Positions 54,268 through 64,000 of a stretch of DNA of 64,000 nucleotides are shown here, one piece after another (positions within the stretch are counted from its first letter, which is position 1; each line of letters opens with the position of its first letter). A program made the translations under genes and the position numbers. The notes beneath the pieces are model-generated. The model did no database searches. It saw only the letters and a program-made list of their open reading frames with translations, and was not told the origin of the DNA. The stretch is from Amorphophallus konjac (Eukaryota; Streptophyta; Magnoliopsida; Alismatales; Araceae): the NCBI GenBank assembly GCA_022559845.1, contig CM040117.1, forward strand, positions 11,866,856 through 11,930,855, in the 5' to 3' direction.

Positions 54268-56026
54268 TGTAGATATATTTTCTCCCTCCCGTACGTTCCT
54301 TCCAAGTGTCTTCCCGATGTCTATTCTACCATATCCGACATGAGAAACAGATGAAGACAGAAGGAAAAGGGGAAGTATAACAAACCGTGATCACCACCAA
54401 AGCGCCGGACGTGATGAACACGCCGTGCCTTGGAAAGAGGGAGAGACACTCGCCTAGCTGCAGCGCTGGGAAGATGAGCGGTCTAGGTAAAACCGCCTAT
54501 AGCTTGCACGGTCTTACGATAGACCGCCTAAGGGCGCTGCAGGAGGTGCGGGATGAAAGACTCCTGGTTGTTGAATGGCTTAGTCATGACCGCAGGAAGA
54601 TGATGGACGGTCCAATCGGCACCGCACGTCCTCTCGAACGGACCGTAGAGCACCGCGCAAGACCTCCGAGCCAGAAGTCGCAAAGGGGTCCAACCTCCAC
54701 CCTCTCCAGCCGGCCAGAGGGGATGGGCCTCGTGCTAGGGATTGCTGACCTGCAAAAACAACGTGAAAACACAAAGAAACAACCTAGATTAGAAATGAGA
54801 GGTGTAGTAAATGTTAAAATAATAAGAAGTGAACGTGACTAAGGGGAAAGGAGGATACCTGGGGGATTTTAAACCCCTAGGGTGTCAAAAACGCAGGTGG
54901 ATGTGTGCATGGTAATGAGGATGAAGAAAAATGTGGGGAGAGAATGATAGGAATAGTGCATGCAATGACAAAGAAGAAAAAACCAATCAAACATAAAGAC
55001 TCAAAACTTGACTACTCCCTGAACCGGAGGCTTATATGGACGTACAAAGCCTCCCTCCTTGGTGCTAGGTCGCTCAAGAATGCGGCAGGGCTTTGCCGTT
55101 GACCAAAATCTCCCCCCCTTTTCAAACCCGACCTTTAGGGTCTATTTATAGAGCCTAGAAAGCCTAGCTCGAAATTAGGGTTTCCAATGGATATTAATCC
55201 GAGATATCAAAAGATAAAGTGAAGATAATATCCTCAGCTTTCGTTAGGATCAAATCTCATCCGATTTGGTTGAGAATCCACAGAGAAAACCGAGGACAAA
55301 GTTGAGGGTTTAACCACGGATAAAAGGGATAAAAATCGGTTGAAATTCAACAATCGACGGGATGAACGGTCTTACGATAGACCGCTCAACTGGATGGGCG
55401 GCCATCTACTGGCCGTCCAACCCTGTCGGTGGAAATTCAAAATAAATCATCAATAATCCAAATTATCCGTTGAACTGACCGAAACCTTCGCCATTGGACT
55501 CTCAGAGATGAACGGCTCATATTCGACCGTTCAAAGGTAGAGCGGCCAAAGACTAACCGTTCTAGCCTTGTCGGTGGAAAATCAAAAATAGCTGAGATAA
55601 TTAGATAATTATCTAAAAACCAGCGCGTTAGGACTCTGAGAGATGAGCGGTCACAACCCGTCCGTCCATCAAGTTGAACGGCTAGGAGAGGCCCGCGTAA
55701 GTGCTTGTCGGTGGAAATTCAGAAATTTAACCAAATTACTCCAAAATATATGGACGGCCCACGATCAACCGCACATGAATTGAGCGGTCAGGTATGAACC
55801 GTACATTCACTTGGGCGTTGAAACTCATGGAAAAGCCCAATCAACAGAAACCAAGGCCTGTTAAGCCCTGAATCAACTTGGACCTGACCAAGGAGGGAGG
55901 CTACCCATAAAATTGGCCCAAAGCACGCCAGAAAATAACCCCAACGAGTGATGGACAACTTGAGGCATCAACAAATGGGAGTACAAGGAACAACTCGACT
56001 TATCGGCAAAAAAACGGGTGTCAACA
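54268..56026 (-). repeat. 5' LTR of element B
   Basis: TGTAGATATA...GGTGTCAACA on the plus strand, 1759 bp, TATA box (TATAAATA, minus) at 55143-55150. It matches the solo LTR at 16870-18629 almost base for base by eye. It is followed by CCAGG and T1 gag sequence at exactly the same point as that solo LTR. Confidence 0.92.
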
Positions 56027-56031
56027 CCAGG

Positions 56032-57476
56032 CGGCAAGGGAAGAGAAGTCACGACTTCTCGGGGAGAGCCCCCCCCCGCTGTGGAGCTTCCCAACAAATC
56101 ATCAGAGGCCGCGTCACCCTTTGAGGGCAACGGCGTATACGTAATCGGTCGGGAGAACCCTTACACGCCCCCCCTCTAGAACAAGAAGCCTCCTCCACCC
56201 CGAGGAGAGGAGGAACCGAGACACGACGATCGTTCCCGAAAATTGATCCCCCCAAGGGACGGCGCGGCAGCCCGCAGGGGCTCCCCCACAGCCCCTCAGT
56301 TCAGCGGCAATCAGAGTTATCCCTCCAGTTGCGGGACTTTGCCCTCTGCGCCTTGCAGTAAACTTCCGCCAAGGAAGATGAGGAGCAATCCCCATTCTCC
56401 GACCATATCTTGAAGGCCGAGATCTCCCCCAGAATCTCAATGCCAACCTTCAAGTCATACGACGGCCAGGGAGACCCGGTCGACCACTAGGACAGCTTTG
56501 ATGCCCGGATGACCTTGCACGGGGCCTCCGACGCTGTCAAGTGTTGAGCGTTCGTGACCACCTTAGTCCAAGGCGCCCATGCCTGGTTCTAAGCACTCAC
56601 CCCCAGCAGCATTCACGGCTTCAGGCAAGTTTGGTGAGTATTCAAAGAAAGCTTCACCGGCAGTGGCCCTCCAAGGTCAGTAGCAGAGTTGTTGGCACTA
56701 AAGCAGGCGCAAGGGGAAAAGCTTCGGGCTTATATTAACCGATTCAAATCGGAGGCCCTGTGCATCCCTCGCTTGGACGTTGCCTCAGCCATCACCGTGC
56801 TGACCGGAGGCACCCGTGATGAGAACTTCTGGCGAGAGCTGGTCCTCCATCCCCCCCACCTCCCTTGCCGATATGGCGACCCTAGCCCTACGCCACGCGG
56901 AGTGCGAGGAAGTCCTCAGCGCTTGCCGCGGCCCGACGGGCTCATGCTGGGAGGGGGACAAGAAGCGACCATCCGAGCAAGGCCCGAGCCAAGCAAAGCG
57001 GCGGAACCAGGACGGGGAGTGGAGGGAGCCCCCTCGGAAGTATGAGCAGTACACTCCCTTTTTCGCCCCCGTCTATGAGATATACGAAGACATCAAGGGC
57101 TCAGGCCTTCTCCGCCAACCCGAGCCTATGAAGTCCAAATACCATAACCACTACAAACATTGCCAGTTTCACAACGACCATGGGCACCATACCGAAGAAT
57201 GTCACCAGCTCAAGGATGAGATCGAGCGTCTCGTCCGCCAGGGAGACTTATCTCGGTACGTGTCCGAGCACCAAAAGGAGGACCATGGCATTCCAAAAGA
57301 GATTGACAATTGCCCCCGTGGGGTCCACATCAATGTCATTTCTGGAGGAGCGACATCAGGAGGAGACAGTAGCCGAGGAAGGAAGTGTCACGCTAAGTGG
57401 GCAAGCAGGGCCCACGAGCCCCCCAAAGCCCCGCCGGTGAGTGAACAACAGGCCTTGGTGTTCTCTGACTAAGACC
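56032..57476 (+). pseudogene. Gag of T1 copy 2, partial
   Basis: Homologous to 18635-20099. A deletion near 56340 (about 27 bp), a C-run one base longer near 56850 (frameshift), and stops where copy 1 has sense codons (for example TAG near 56488 and TGA near 56543) break it. The zinc motif (YKHCQFHNDHGHHTEEC) has lost its first Cys. Slightly more decayed than copy 1. Confidence 0.85.
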
Positions 57477-57623
57477 TGGAAGGATTATCCACCCCGCACG
57501 ATGACGCTCTCGTAGTTTTGGCTACCATAAACCATTGTAACGTAGACAGGATATTGGTGGACAATGGTAGCGCCCCTGATATACTCTCGTACGAGTGTTT
57601 TCTTAAGATGGGTGAGACCCCGT
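57477..57623 (+). pseudogene. Protease N-terminal part of T1 copy 2
   Basis: Same as 20100-20250: [13 protein letters not shown] then GETP, cut by N1 copy 2 after CCCGT (57619-57623). Confidence 0.8.
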
Positions 57624-57835
57624 TGTAGATGCCTAATTTCGGACATCCCGTGGACCCTTTGTTTAGCCATCATAGAAGTGACACCTTTCTTCTTGGTTGA
57701 TTGAGATTGTGGAGTCTCATCCTTGTTTAGGTAGGCTCCACCATGTCCCTTCGTGGATCCATTTTTCACCAAGACACTTCGAGGGAAGAGCTACTCTCAT
57801 CTCTTGATTTAACCAAACCAGCTCCAACCCCAACC

Positions 57836-59198
57836 ATGCTGCCAACTCAGTTTGAACCAACCCCTGTTGTTAATGAGTCCTTTTTGACCTCTACCCCAAT
57901 TGAGCTAGCTTCGATTTAGCTTCCCCAACATGAATCCATTCCTTTTGATGAATCAGATGTTGGATTTGCTCTCCCAAATCAAGATGTCATTCCAACTAAC
58001 CAATCAAGCTCTCCACATATCCCTAACCCTCAGATTGCTCCTCCTTTACAAATTCTGGCTGACATCTCCACAGTGTTGGACCCGACCACGATCATGTCAT
58101 CAAAAGACGAGGAGCCCATTCTCTGCTCTGGATGTCCATCAATCTACTCCATCCTCTGAATCTTTAGAGTCACCCGCACCTAGGGAGAAACCCCAAGATG
58201 TAGGATGGCACATAATGTCCGAGATGGGTTATTCAGTTGGCGCAGGGTTAGGAAAGGAAGAACAAGGAGTCAAAGAGCCAATTGAGAAAAATGGAACATT
58301 TGAGAGATTTGGATTAGGGTGTCAACCAACTAAGGTTAGCAATGAGGAATCAACAAGGTGGAATTTTCACGATCATTTTGTAAAGGAATCATGTCCTTTG
58401 GAAGAGAGAATCATCAATGTGGAAATGTTTCATGAAGATGAACATGTAGATCCAAAAGAAAAGCCAGATGATGTAGACATAGAGGATTTGGGTTTATCAA
58501 AACTATTCTCTGAAGACTCCTTGTCCCACTTGATAACTCAAGAAGAAATCCATGAAGCAAAAGGAGAACCGACTCTGTTAGTCCTCCTCTCTTTCCTACT
58601 CCTCTTGTTCACGTCATTCAAAAGTGGTTCCATCTCCAAAGCTGATCAATTCCAAGAAGCACAACCCGAAGCTATCATTGAAAAGCCCACTCTAGGGGCA
58701 AAACTCTCAAATCATGATTCCCCAACTCGGGAATGTTCATCCTCCATCCTTAATCACACACTTCCAATCAACAGCCCTACCAGGGGCATCTGCTCTGTAC
58801 ATAATAGGTCAGGTTTAGAAGAGTCCAAACCTTTGGCTACACCACACAAGAAGTTTAGGGGCACCTTAATTCCATACAAACTTTGGCCAGGTCTAGCCGA
58901 AAGTTATAATTTGTTAACTTAGATCTTAATGTTCAGTTTAATGAATTCAATAAAACTGTTAGAAGATGAAGAACGATCCAACCCGCCTCCTATGCTAAAA
59001 CATATTCAAGTCAAAGAGCCCATTAATCCTAGTAGGTATAGGGTTCATGTCCACGATCGTGTACTTGCTTTCCATTCACTTGAACCTTGTTTCCGGCCTA
59101 CCAAGGAGGTGGACTGCTCCTCTTCCTCCATCCAGCAGTCCCCAGAGTGCCCAGATGACATCATCCACTCTGTAGGAACCCTTGTACATAGTTTATAA
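57836..59198 (+). pseudogene. G-patch ORF of N1 copy 2
   Basis: Counterpart of 20463-21827. A TAG replaces CAG near 57918, a 2 bp deletion near 58121 shifts the frame, and the TAG before 58929 is shared with copy 1. The G-patch motif (GWHIMSEMGYSVGAGLGKEE) is unchanged. Confidence 0.7.
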
Positions 59199-62100
59199 TC
59201 CAAAATCCAAAACAAAATAGAAAATTCAAAACAAAAATCCCAAAAAAATTAGAAATCAAAGAAAATCAACAGTCTGGCAGCTGCCATGCATTTTACTCTC
59301 CATCCTTTATGTATGTTAAGGTTAGGTCACATTAAAGCCTCGGTGGGTTAAGGTTTTGATCTACCGGAACTGAGGAGAATTCCGTCTAACTAAGCTGATG
59401 CTCCAAGGGGCAAGCAATATGCACACACTCACATGCTTTCAATATATGGCAACAGCCTACAACGGGTGACTATCTCGAAGATTTCTGGAAGACTCCAATA
59501 TCCTCCTTTTCCTCTCTACTCGACCGATCAAGACAGTCGGCGCTCTTAAGGCCTTGAGCTCAGCAGCTGAAACATGATGCCCTCAAGTGAGAATAGGACT
59601 CACCTTCTCTTCAAAAGTGAGACAAGAGCACGTGAAGAGGGCAGTGTCCCCGTAGGTAAAAAAAAAAATCAAAGTCAAAAGGGTGCAAAACCCAAAATTT
59701 CAAAATTCCAAGCAAAGGAAAAAATAATGAAAGAAAGAAAAATTCCAAAAGGGAATAAGTGAAAAATCCTAGTCGTGATCGTGCGTGGTCAAGATAAAGA
59801 AAGCCCTACAAATCAAGTCCAATTCAAGGGGCAACACAAAAGCATAACATTTCAAAGGTGGTCCGAAATCACCGAAAGGGTGGAGTGAACTAAGCTTGCT
59901 CATAGCTCATTGTTTTAACGGCTTTGCTGATCCTCTTGTGAAGTTTATCCCCTACATTCTTTTATTTTTGAGGACTCGGAATCCAATGGAAACTCCGAAG
60001 GATATAACTCTATTGACGGCTTGTAGCCATTTTTCAAAAGCACACTATATGATTGTCTACCCCGAAAGAACAAAAGCTTTTGCTACAAGAACTCTCCATG
60101 TTTCTGGTATGTCAATGTTCTCATCCCCTTTAGTGTCTTCTTTCATCAACCTCGGGCTTAGGTCAATGCATGCGCGTCACCTATCGGTGCGACGGCGTCT
60201 GATTCTGGGTCAGTGCCGCATGGTTGGCCATTAGGGTTCCAAGGTGTTCCAACATATATCATCGAAGGTTGTGAGGAACTAGACCCAGGTCGGGTAAATC
60301 ATTTACCTCAAACACTTTTTGGGTGTATCTCTGCGGTCGGAAGCAACTAGGAGCCTAAGCTTGGCATGACGGCATTGTCATCAGGATAAGTCTTAACCGG
60401 TGAGACCATCATTCGAGGAGTCTAGAGGCCCAAATTGACCTAGATGTGCGCTCAGGATATCTTGGAGGTTGTAGCAAGAGCCTATCCTTCCATCGTTGTT
60501 GTGATGTCTCATGGGCATTTGCCAGACGTTGGCCAAAAATATCAAAAATATGTCAAAAATCCACAAAAAGGTCAAGATATTTAATTTCAACAAAAAATTG
60601 AAATATATCAAAACCTCCAAAAAATCTGAATATTCCAAAAGAAACCAAAAAAATGGAGGGGCATCTCCCCAATTCCTGCATCCCACACCACACTACCTCA
60701 TTTCCTTCATAACTACCTCACAACTGCGAACCCCAAAGGCTACTCCCCTTTCTTCATCCCATCCCACCAGGGGATTTATACTTGCACTGCTACCAACCCA
60801 AACTAGGGGCAAATTGCACTTCCATCTGCCCATCCAAGCTTGCCAAACCCTTGGCTACCTTGTTCGGAGGTAGAGTATTCCTCTCTCCTTTGCTTTCCAT
60901 GAATCTTAATGGCATTCGAACTCCGCCAGCTCGGCACTTCAACTAGAGTCCTAAGCAAATGAAACCTTCATATCACTTGATTTTCAACAGATGCCTGGTT
61001 GCATTACCATACCCTTTTTCTAACTTTTTCTACTCCATATCCCCCTGATTGGACAAACGTCCTACTTATGTCAGCGGGTCCAGGACGGACTTCGGCTATG
61101 GAGCTTGAACTATCCTATTGTTAGTCTTCCCCCAACCAGACACCTTGCTGGAGTTAATTGATGTGCTAAGTGAAGCATAGACCCCCTTATCATCGGGAGT
61201 GATCACCTCTGGGGACGTGCTTATGCCCTAGTGACCATCCCCGCGGAATTCAATTATGTCCATTAGGCTCACTATAAAGCCGAAGGATGATGTTTGCTTT
61301 CCTCACTTACTTACCTTAGTGAATGCTTCCTCTTTGAATGCTTATTTATTTGTGAACTCCACTAATGTGTGTTTATGCAGCTGCAGGTCACATAGCATCG
61401 GGATTCGCTCTTCATCGCGCTCCCCTACTATTATATATACTATATTATATAGATCCCGGAGGCTAATAACTTCGGGCACATAAACTCTGAGTTCCTCTCT
61501 AATAAAAACAATGAGGGGTTTATGTTCCTTAAGTTATTTGATGGCCGTTTGGTTTCATGATTGACCTCGGGATGATGGACTCGTCGGACTCTAGACCGAC
61601 GTCTTTCCCAGAGCAAGATAATATTACCTATGGATATGCATTAGATAGGTTTTTCCCTTTTAAACCCAGCATGCATCATATAGGTCACTTTTAGTCCCAC
61701 CGTCAATCATACAAAAAACAACAAAAAATGCATTCAACAAGCATGGCATACATTCATGCAGCAAGAAGGAGACAAGGGTCGAGAGAAGGGTTTGCCCTTG
61801 GCTTACCCTGGACTCTATCCCTCTTTTGTCAATCACCTAAGTTCTTTAATTCCATCACTTTTTCATTGTCTACCTTATTCCACTCCGATTCGACAAGTCA
61901 AGAGTGTGTTTTGCATGCGATCGTCATGAGTGTTCTGAGATTTGAAGGTCATTTTCCCCTTATCCTATTTGTGTTACTTACTCCTATTTTAGGTGTCTTT
62001 TATCTCCTTGAGCACTGGCTTGCGCTTTCGTCCCCTCAAGTCCCAAAGCGCTGCTAGGCGGTCCCACTGGACTGTAGATACAAGCCCTCTTAGATTACTT

Positions 62101-62280
62101 TTCCTTCCTTCCTCCCTTTTGAATGACCTCTCTGGTCCCATTATGCTTGTCCGTTCTTATGCGAAGCTCAATCTCAGCTCAAGAATCTCCTTGAGCGGGA
62201 TGTCCATATTATGCTTGTTTCTTTACCGAAACACCCATTTATCAGTCCACCGGGCTCCCCTGCAGAACGGGCGTTCCGGA
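59199..62280 (+). other. Non-coding part of N1 copy 2
   Basis: Counterpart of 21828-22576, 24745-24950 and 26938-29050 of copy 1. It contains the two empty sites (GTTTA near 59945 and GGGCT near 60155). No domain is recognised. Confidence 0.6.
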
Positions 62281-62288
62281 GGGGCATT

Positions 62289-63734
62289 TTTAGATGCCTA
62301 ATTTCGGACATCTCACGGACCCTTTGTTTAGCCATCATAGAAGTGACACCTTTCTTCTTGGTTGATTGAGATTGTGGAGTCTCATCCTTGTTTAGGTAGG
62401 CTCCACCCTGTCCCTTCGCGGATCCAACTTCGCGGTAAGTTGGCGGGGGGTTCGGGGGCGTCAGCCCCCGAGGTGATTTTTTTGAGGTACTATAGGTGAT
62501 TCTATCCATTCTCTGCCCTGATCCCTTCACGAAATTTTCGAGGCCCTACATACACATTCTCTGCCCTGATCCCTGGGCGGCCAAGGTGCTGGCCGCCCAC
62601 ATCCCTGGGCGACCAAACACCTGGCCGCCCAGCCCATTCCAGGGCGGCCAGAACCCTGGCCACCCACCATCCTAGGTGGCCACAAGGTTGGCCACCCAGC
62701 TCCTTCAAGGTGGCCAGACTGCTGGCCGCCCTCACCCTCAAGGTGGCCATCGACCTGGCTGCCCAGCTCTTTTGGATGGCCAGTACCTTGGCCGCCCCCT
62801 GATAACTACAGTCAAACCCCACGATCTGTCCACTCTGGGCACGTTCTCCAAAACCACTCCCACTCCGGGAGGTTCCAGGCTCATGTAGCTTGCATGTAAT
62901 CTCTATTTTTGAATGTTTTTGGATGGAATTCCCCCACATACAAAACTTCGTTCCGAACCATCTCATAGGGGGGATCCTTTTCGGTGAGGGGGTTGGACAT
63001 TTTCTCACGAGGCTTTGGACATTTTGGAGGAGGAGAGGTTGCTAGTTCAAGGGAGAGACCTGTGAGCACGAGAGCATCCTTCTGGACCTTCCCCTAGCAG
63101 CAGAATCCCAAGTCGGAGAGCTCCGCCGCGGGAGAGCCCAGTTGCAGGGGGCGGCCATCGACATGGCCGCCCACCACCCTTGAGCGACCAGCAACCTGGC
63201 CGCCCTCTGTTGGTTCCCGTCTTTCTTCCTCTATTCCTTATCTTGTTGCCTTTTACTTCATTTTACTGCATTGCATGCATATTAGTCTTTCCTAGATCCT
63301 ATTTCAAAGAGATTTTTCTTACCCAAAACATAGGGAAGGCGGATGGTCAAAAGTCTCGGCCATCCCCCTTCTCGCCCCCCTCCCTGGTACGATCACCACC
63401 ATTTGTATGTTTCCTTTACTTCTATGAGCATATTCTACCCTTTCTCAGTCTAATGGTTTCTTTGTTTTCTGGTTAATTTTACAGGAACTTCATCATCGAC
63501 TCGCAGGGCTCCTTACTCTTGGCCGGCCGAGAGCGAGGACAGAAGAACCCACCATCTCCCCGCTCCTAAGGCGTTCACGATCATTCTACCCCTGTGAGGT
63601 TCAGGTAAACACCTCTGGCGATCACATCATTTCTTCATTTCTAACCTGTGCACTGTAGGTAGCAGCAGCACAAGTTCGGGAGGCCACACCATAGCGACCG
63701 TACGTGGACGGATGCCACCCTTCCGGCCCCTACA
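62289..63734 (+). repeat. 3' LTR of N1 copy 2
   Basis: About 1446 bp. The first bases read TTTAGATGCC (TG mutated to TT). It holds the palindrome array (about 62577-62800) and two further units near 63150-63205. A short extra segment near 62526-62571 repeats the neighbouring CATTCTCTGCCCTGATCCC. Confidence 0.85.
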
Positions 63735-63739
63735 CCCGT

Positions 63740-64000
63740 CCAAGCTCCGCTCGATTCGAACCCCGGTTCAATGGCCAGACAACCTACCCCAAGGCAGCCC
63801 TCAGCCTGCCAGTTACCATCGGCACCCCTCTTAAGACCGTTTCGATTATGGTGGATTTCATAATGATTAAGAGGATGTCGACCTATAATGCCATCTTCGG
63901 CCGGGGTATCCTCAGCTTAACAAAGGCAGTGCCCTCCACCTATCACCAAAAAATGAAATTTCCCACCAAAAACGGCATCGGGGAAGTCCGGGGTAACTAG
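63740..64000 (+). pseudogene. Protease C-terminal part of T1 copy 2, cut by window end
   Basis: Resumes after CCCGT with the same sequence as 30478-30739 (LSLPVTIGTPLK, YNAIFGRGIL, YHQKMKFPT). In this copy the stop near 30655 of copy 1 is absent. A TAG ends the frame at the last bases. Confidence 0.8.

Larger units (their letters stand above)
37391..56026 (-). mobile_element. Ogre-type Tat-lineage element B with antisense genes, 3' LTR missing
   Basis: The minus-strand order is 5' LTR (54268-56026), PBS, leader, gag, protease/G-patch, RT-RNaseH, aRNaseH, integrase and a long 3' region. Two plus-strand genes (38078-41357 and 42238-43688) lie in that 3' region, which fits the extra antisense ORFs known from Tat-lineage elements. 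No copy of the LTR is seen on the left, so the 3' end is deleted or outside what I can recognise. The right side abuts T1 gag at CCAGG (56027-56031). Confidence 0.82.
57624..63734 (+). mobile_element. Element N1 copy 2 with CCCGT target duplication
   Basis: Starts TGTAGATGCC, ends GGCCCCTACA, flanked by CCCGT at 57619-57623 and 63735-63739. Same internal structure and same truncated 5' LTR (57624-57760) as copy 1, but no nested LTRs. About 6.1 kb. Confidence 0.9.
56027..64000 (+). mobile_element. T1 copy 2, from the gag insertion point to the window end
   Basis: It begins with CCAGG (56027-56031) and continues as T1 gag and protease, interrupted by N1 copy 2. It parallels copy 1 from 18630 on. 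It lacks the two solo LTRs found inside N1 copy 1. The T1 part upstream of the insertion is not present in this half. Confidence 0.9.

Noticed and set aside
1..64000. tRNA, rRNA, plastid or mitochondrial insertions
   Set aside because: No cloverleaf-like tRNA, rRNA core or organellar gene sequence was recognised on either strand.

Overview
The window is plant nuclear DNA made almost entirely of nested LTR retrotransposons. I see no intact host gene, tRNA, rRNA or organellar insertion. The families present (Ty3/gypsy Tat lineage with Ogre-type and Retand-like members, and Ty1/copia SIRE/Maximus-type elements with an extra ORF after pol) point to a flowering plant with a large repeat-rich genome. 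The species cannot be fixed from this sequence.

Layout. (1) 1-10354, minus: Ogre-type element A, cut by the window start, with integrase, archaeal-type RNase H, RT, protease/G-patch, gag, PBS and 5' LTR. (2) 10355-14164, plus: 3' end of a SIRE-type copia element (env-like ORF, PPT, 3' LTR) into which element A appears to have inserted. (3) 14165-15.9 kb: unassigned AT-rich DNA. (4) 15.9-32.4 kb, plus: Tat-lineage element T1 copy 1 (LTR end, PBS, gag, protease, RT). It is interrupted by an Ogre-B solo LTR in gag (16870-18629, TSD CCAGG) and by element N1 in protease (20251-30472, TSD CCCGT). N1 is itself interrupted by two further solo LTRs (22577-24739, TSD GTTTA; 24956-26932, TSD GGGCT). (5) 32444-37.3 kb: 3' LTR and 3' interior of a minus-strand SIRE-type element inserted in the T1 RNase H region. 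(6) 37.4-56026, minus: Ogre-type element B, the best preserved, with complete 5' LTR and the full domain series. Two intron-containing plant-mobile-domain-like genes lie downstream of its pol on the opposite strand. (7) 56027-64000, plus: T1 copy 2 with N1 copy 2, starting at the same base of T1 gag as in copy 1.

The LTR of family B sits at the same T1 nucleotide in both halves, as a solo LTR in one and attached to a whole element in the other. N1 is also at the same site in both, while two younger solo LTRs occur only in copy 1 and leave clean empty sites in copy 2. This implies duplication of a nested block followed by further insertions and a deletion near 37 kb.

The most unusual signal is a family of 19-20 nt imperfect palindromes (outer bases R-CGG ... 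CCG-Y) spaced 30-35 nt apart. They form arrays in the Ogre LTRs and leaders, upstream of and inside an intron of the antisense genes, and, in a GC-rich version, in the N1 LTR. Arm sequences differ between units but stay complementary within each unit. SIRE-type LTRs carry a different palindrome (core GGTCGACC), in one case as five repeats of exactly 71 bp. I do not recognise a named system that explains these arrays.
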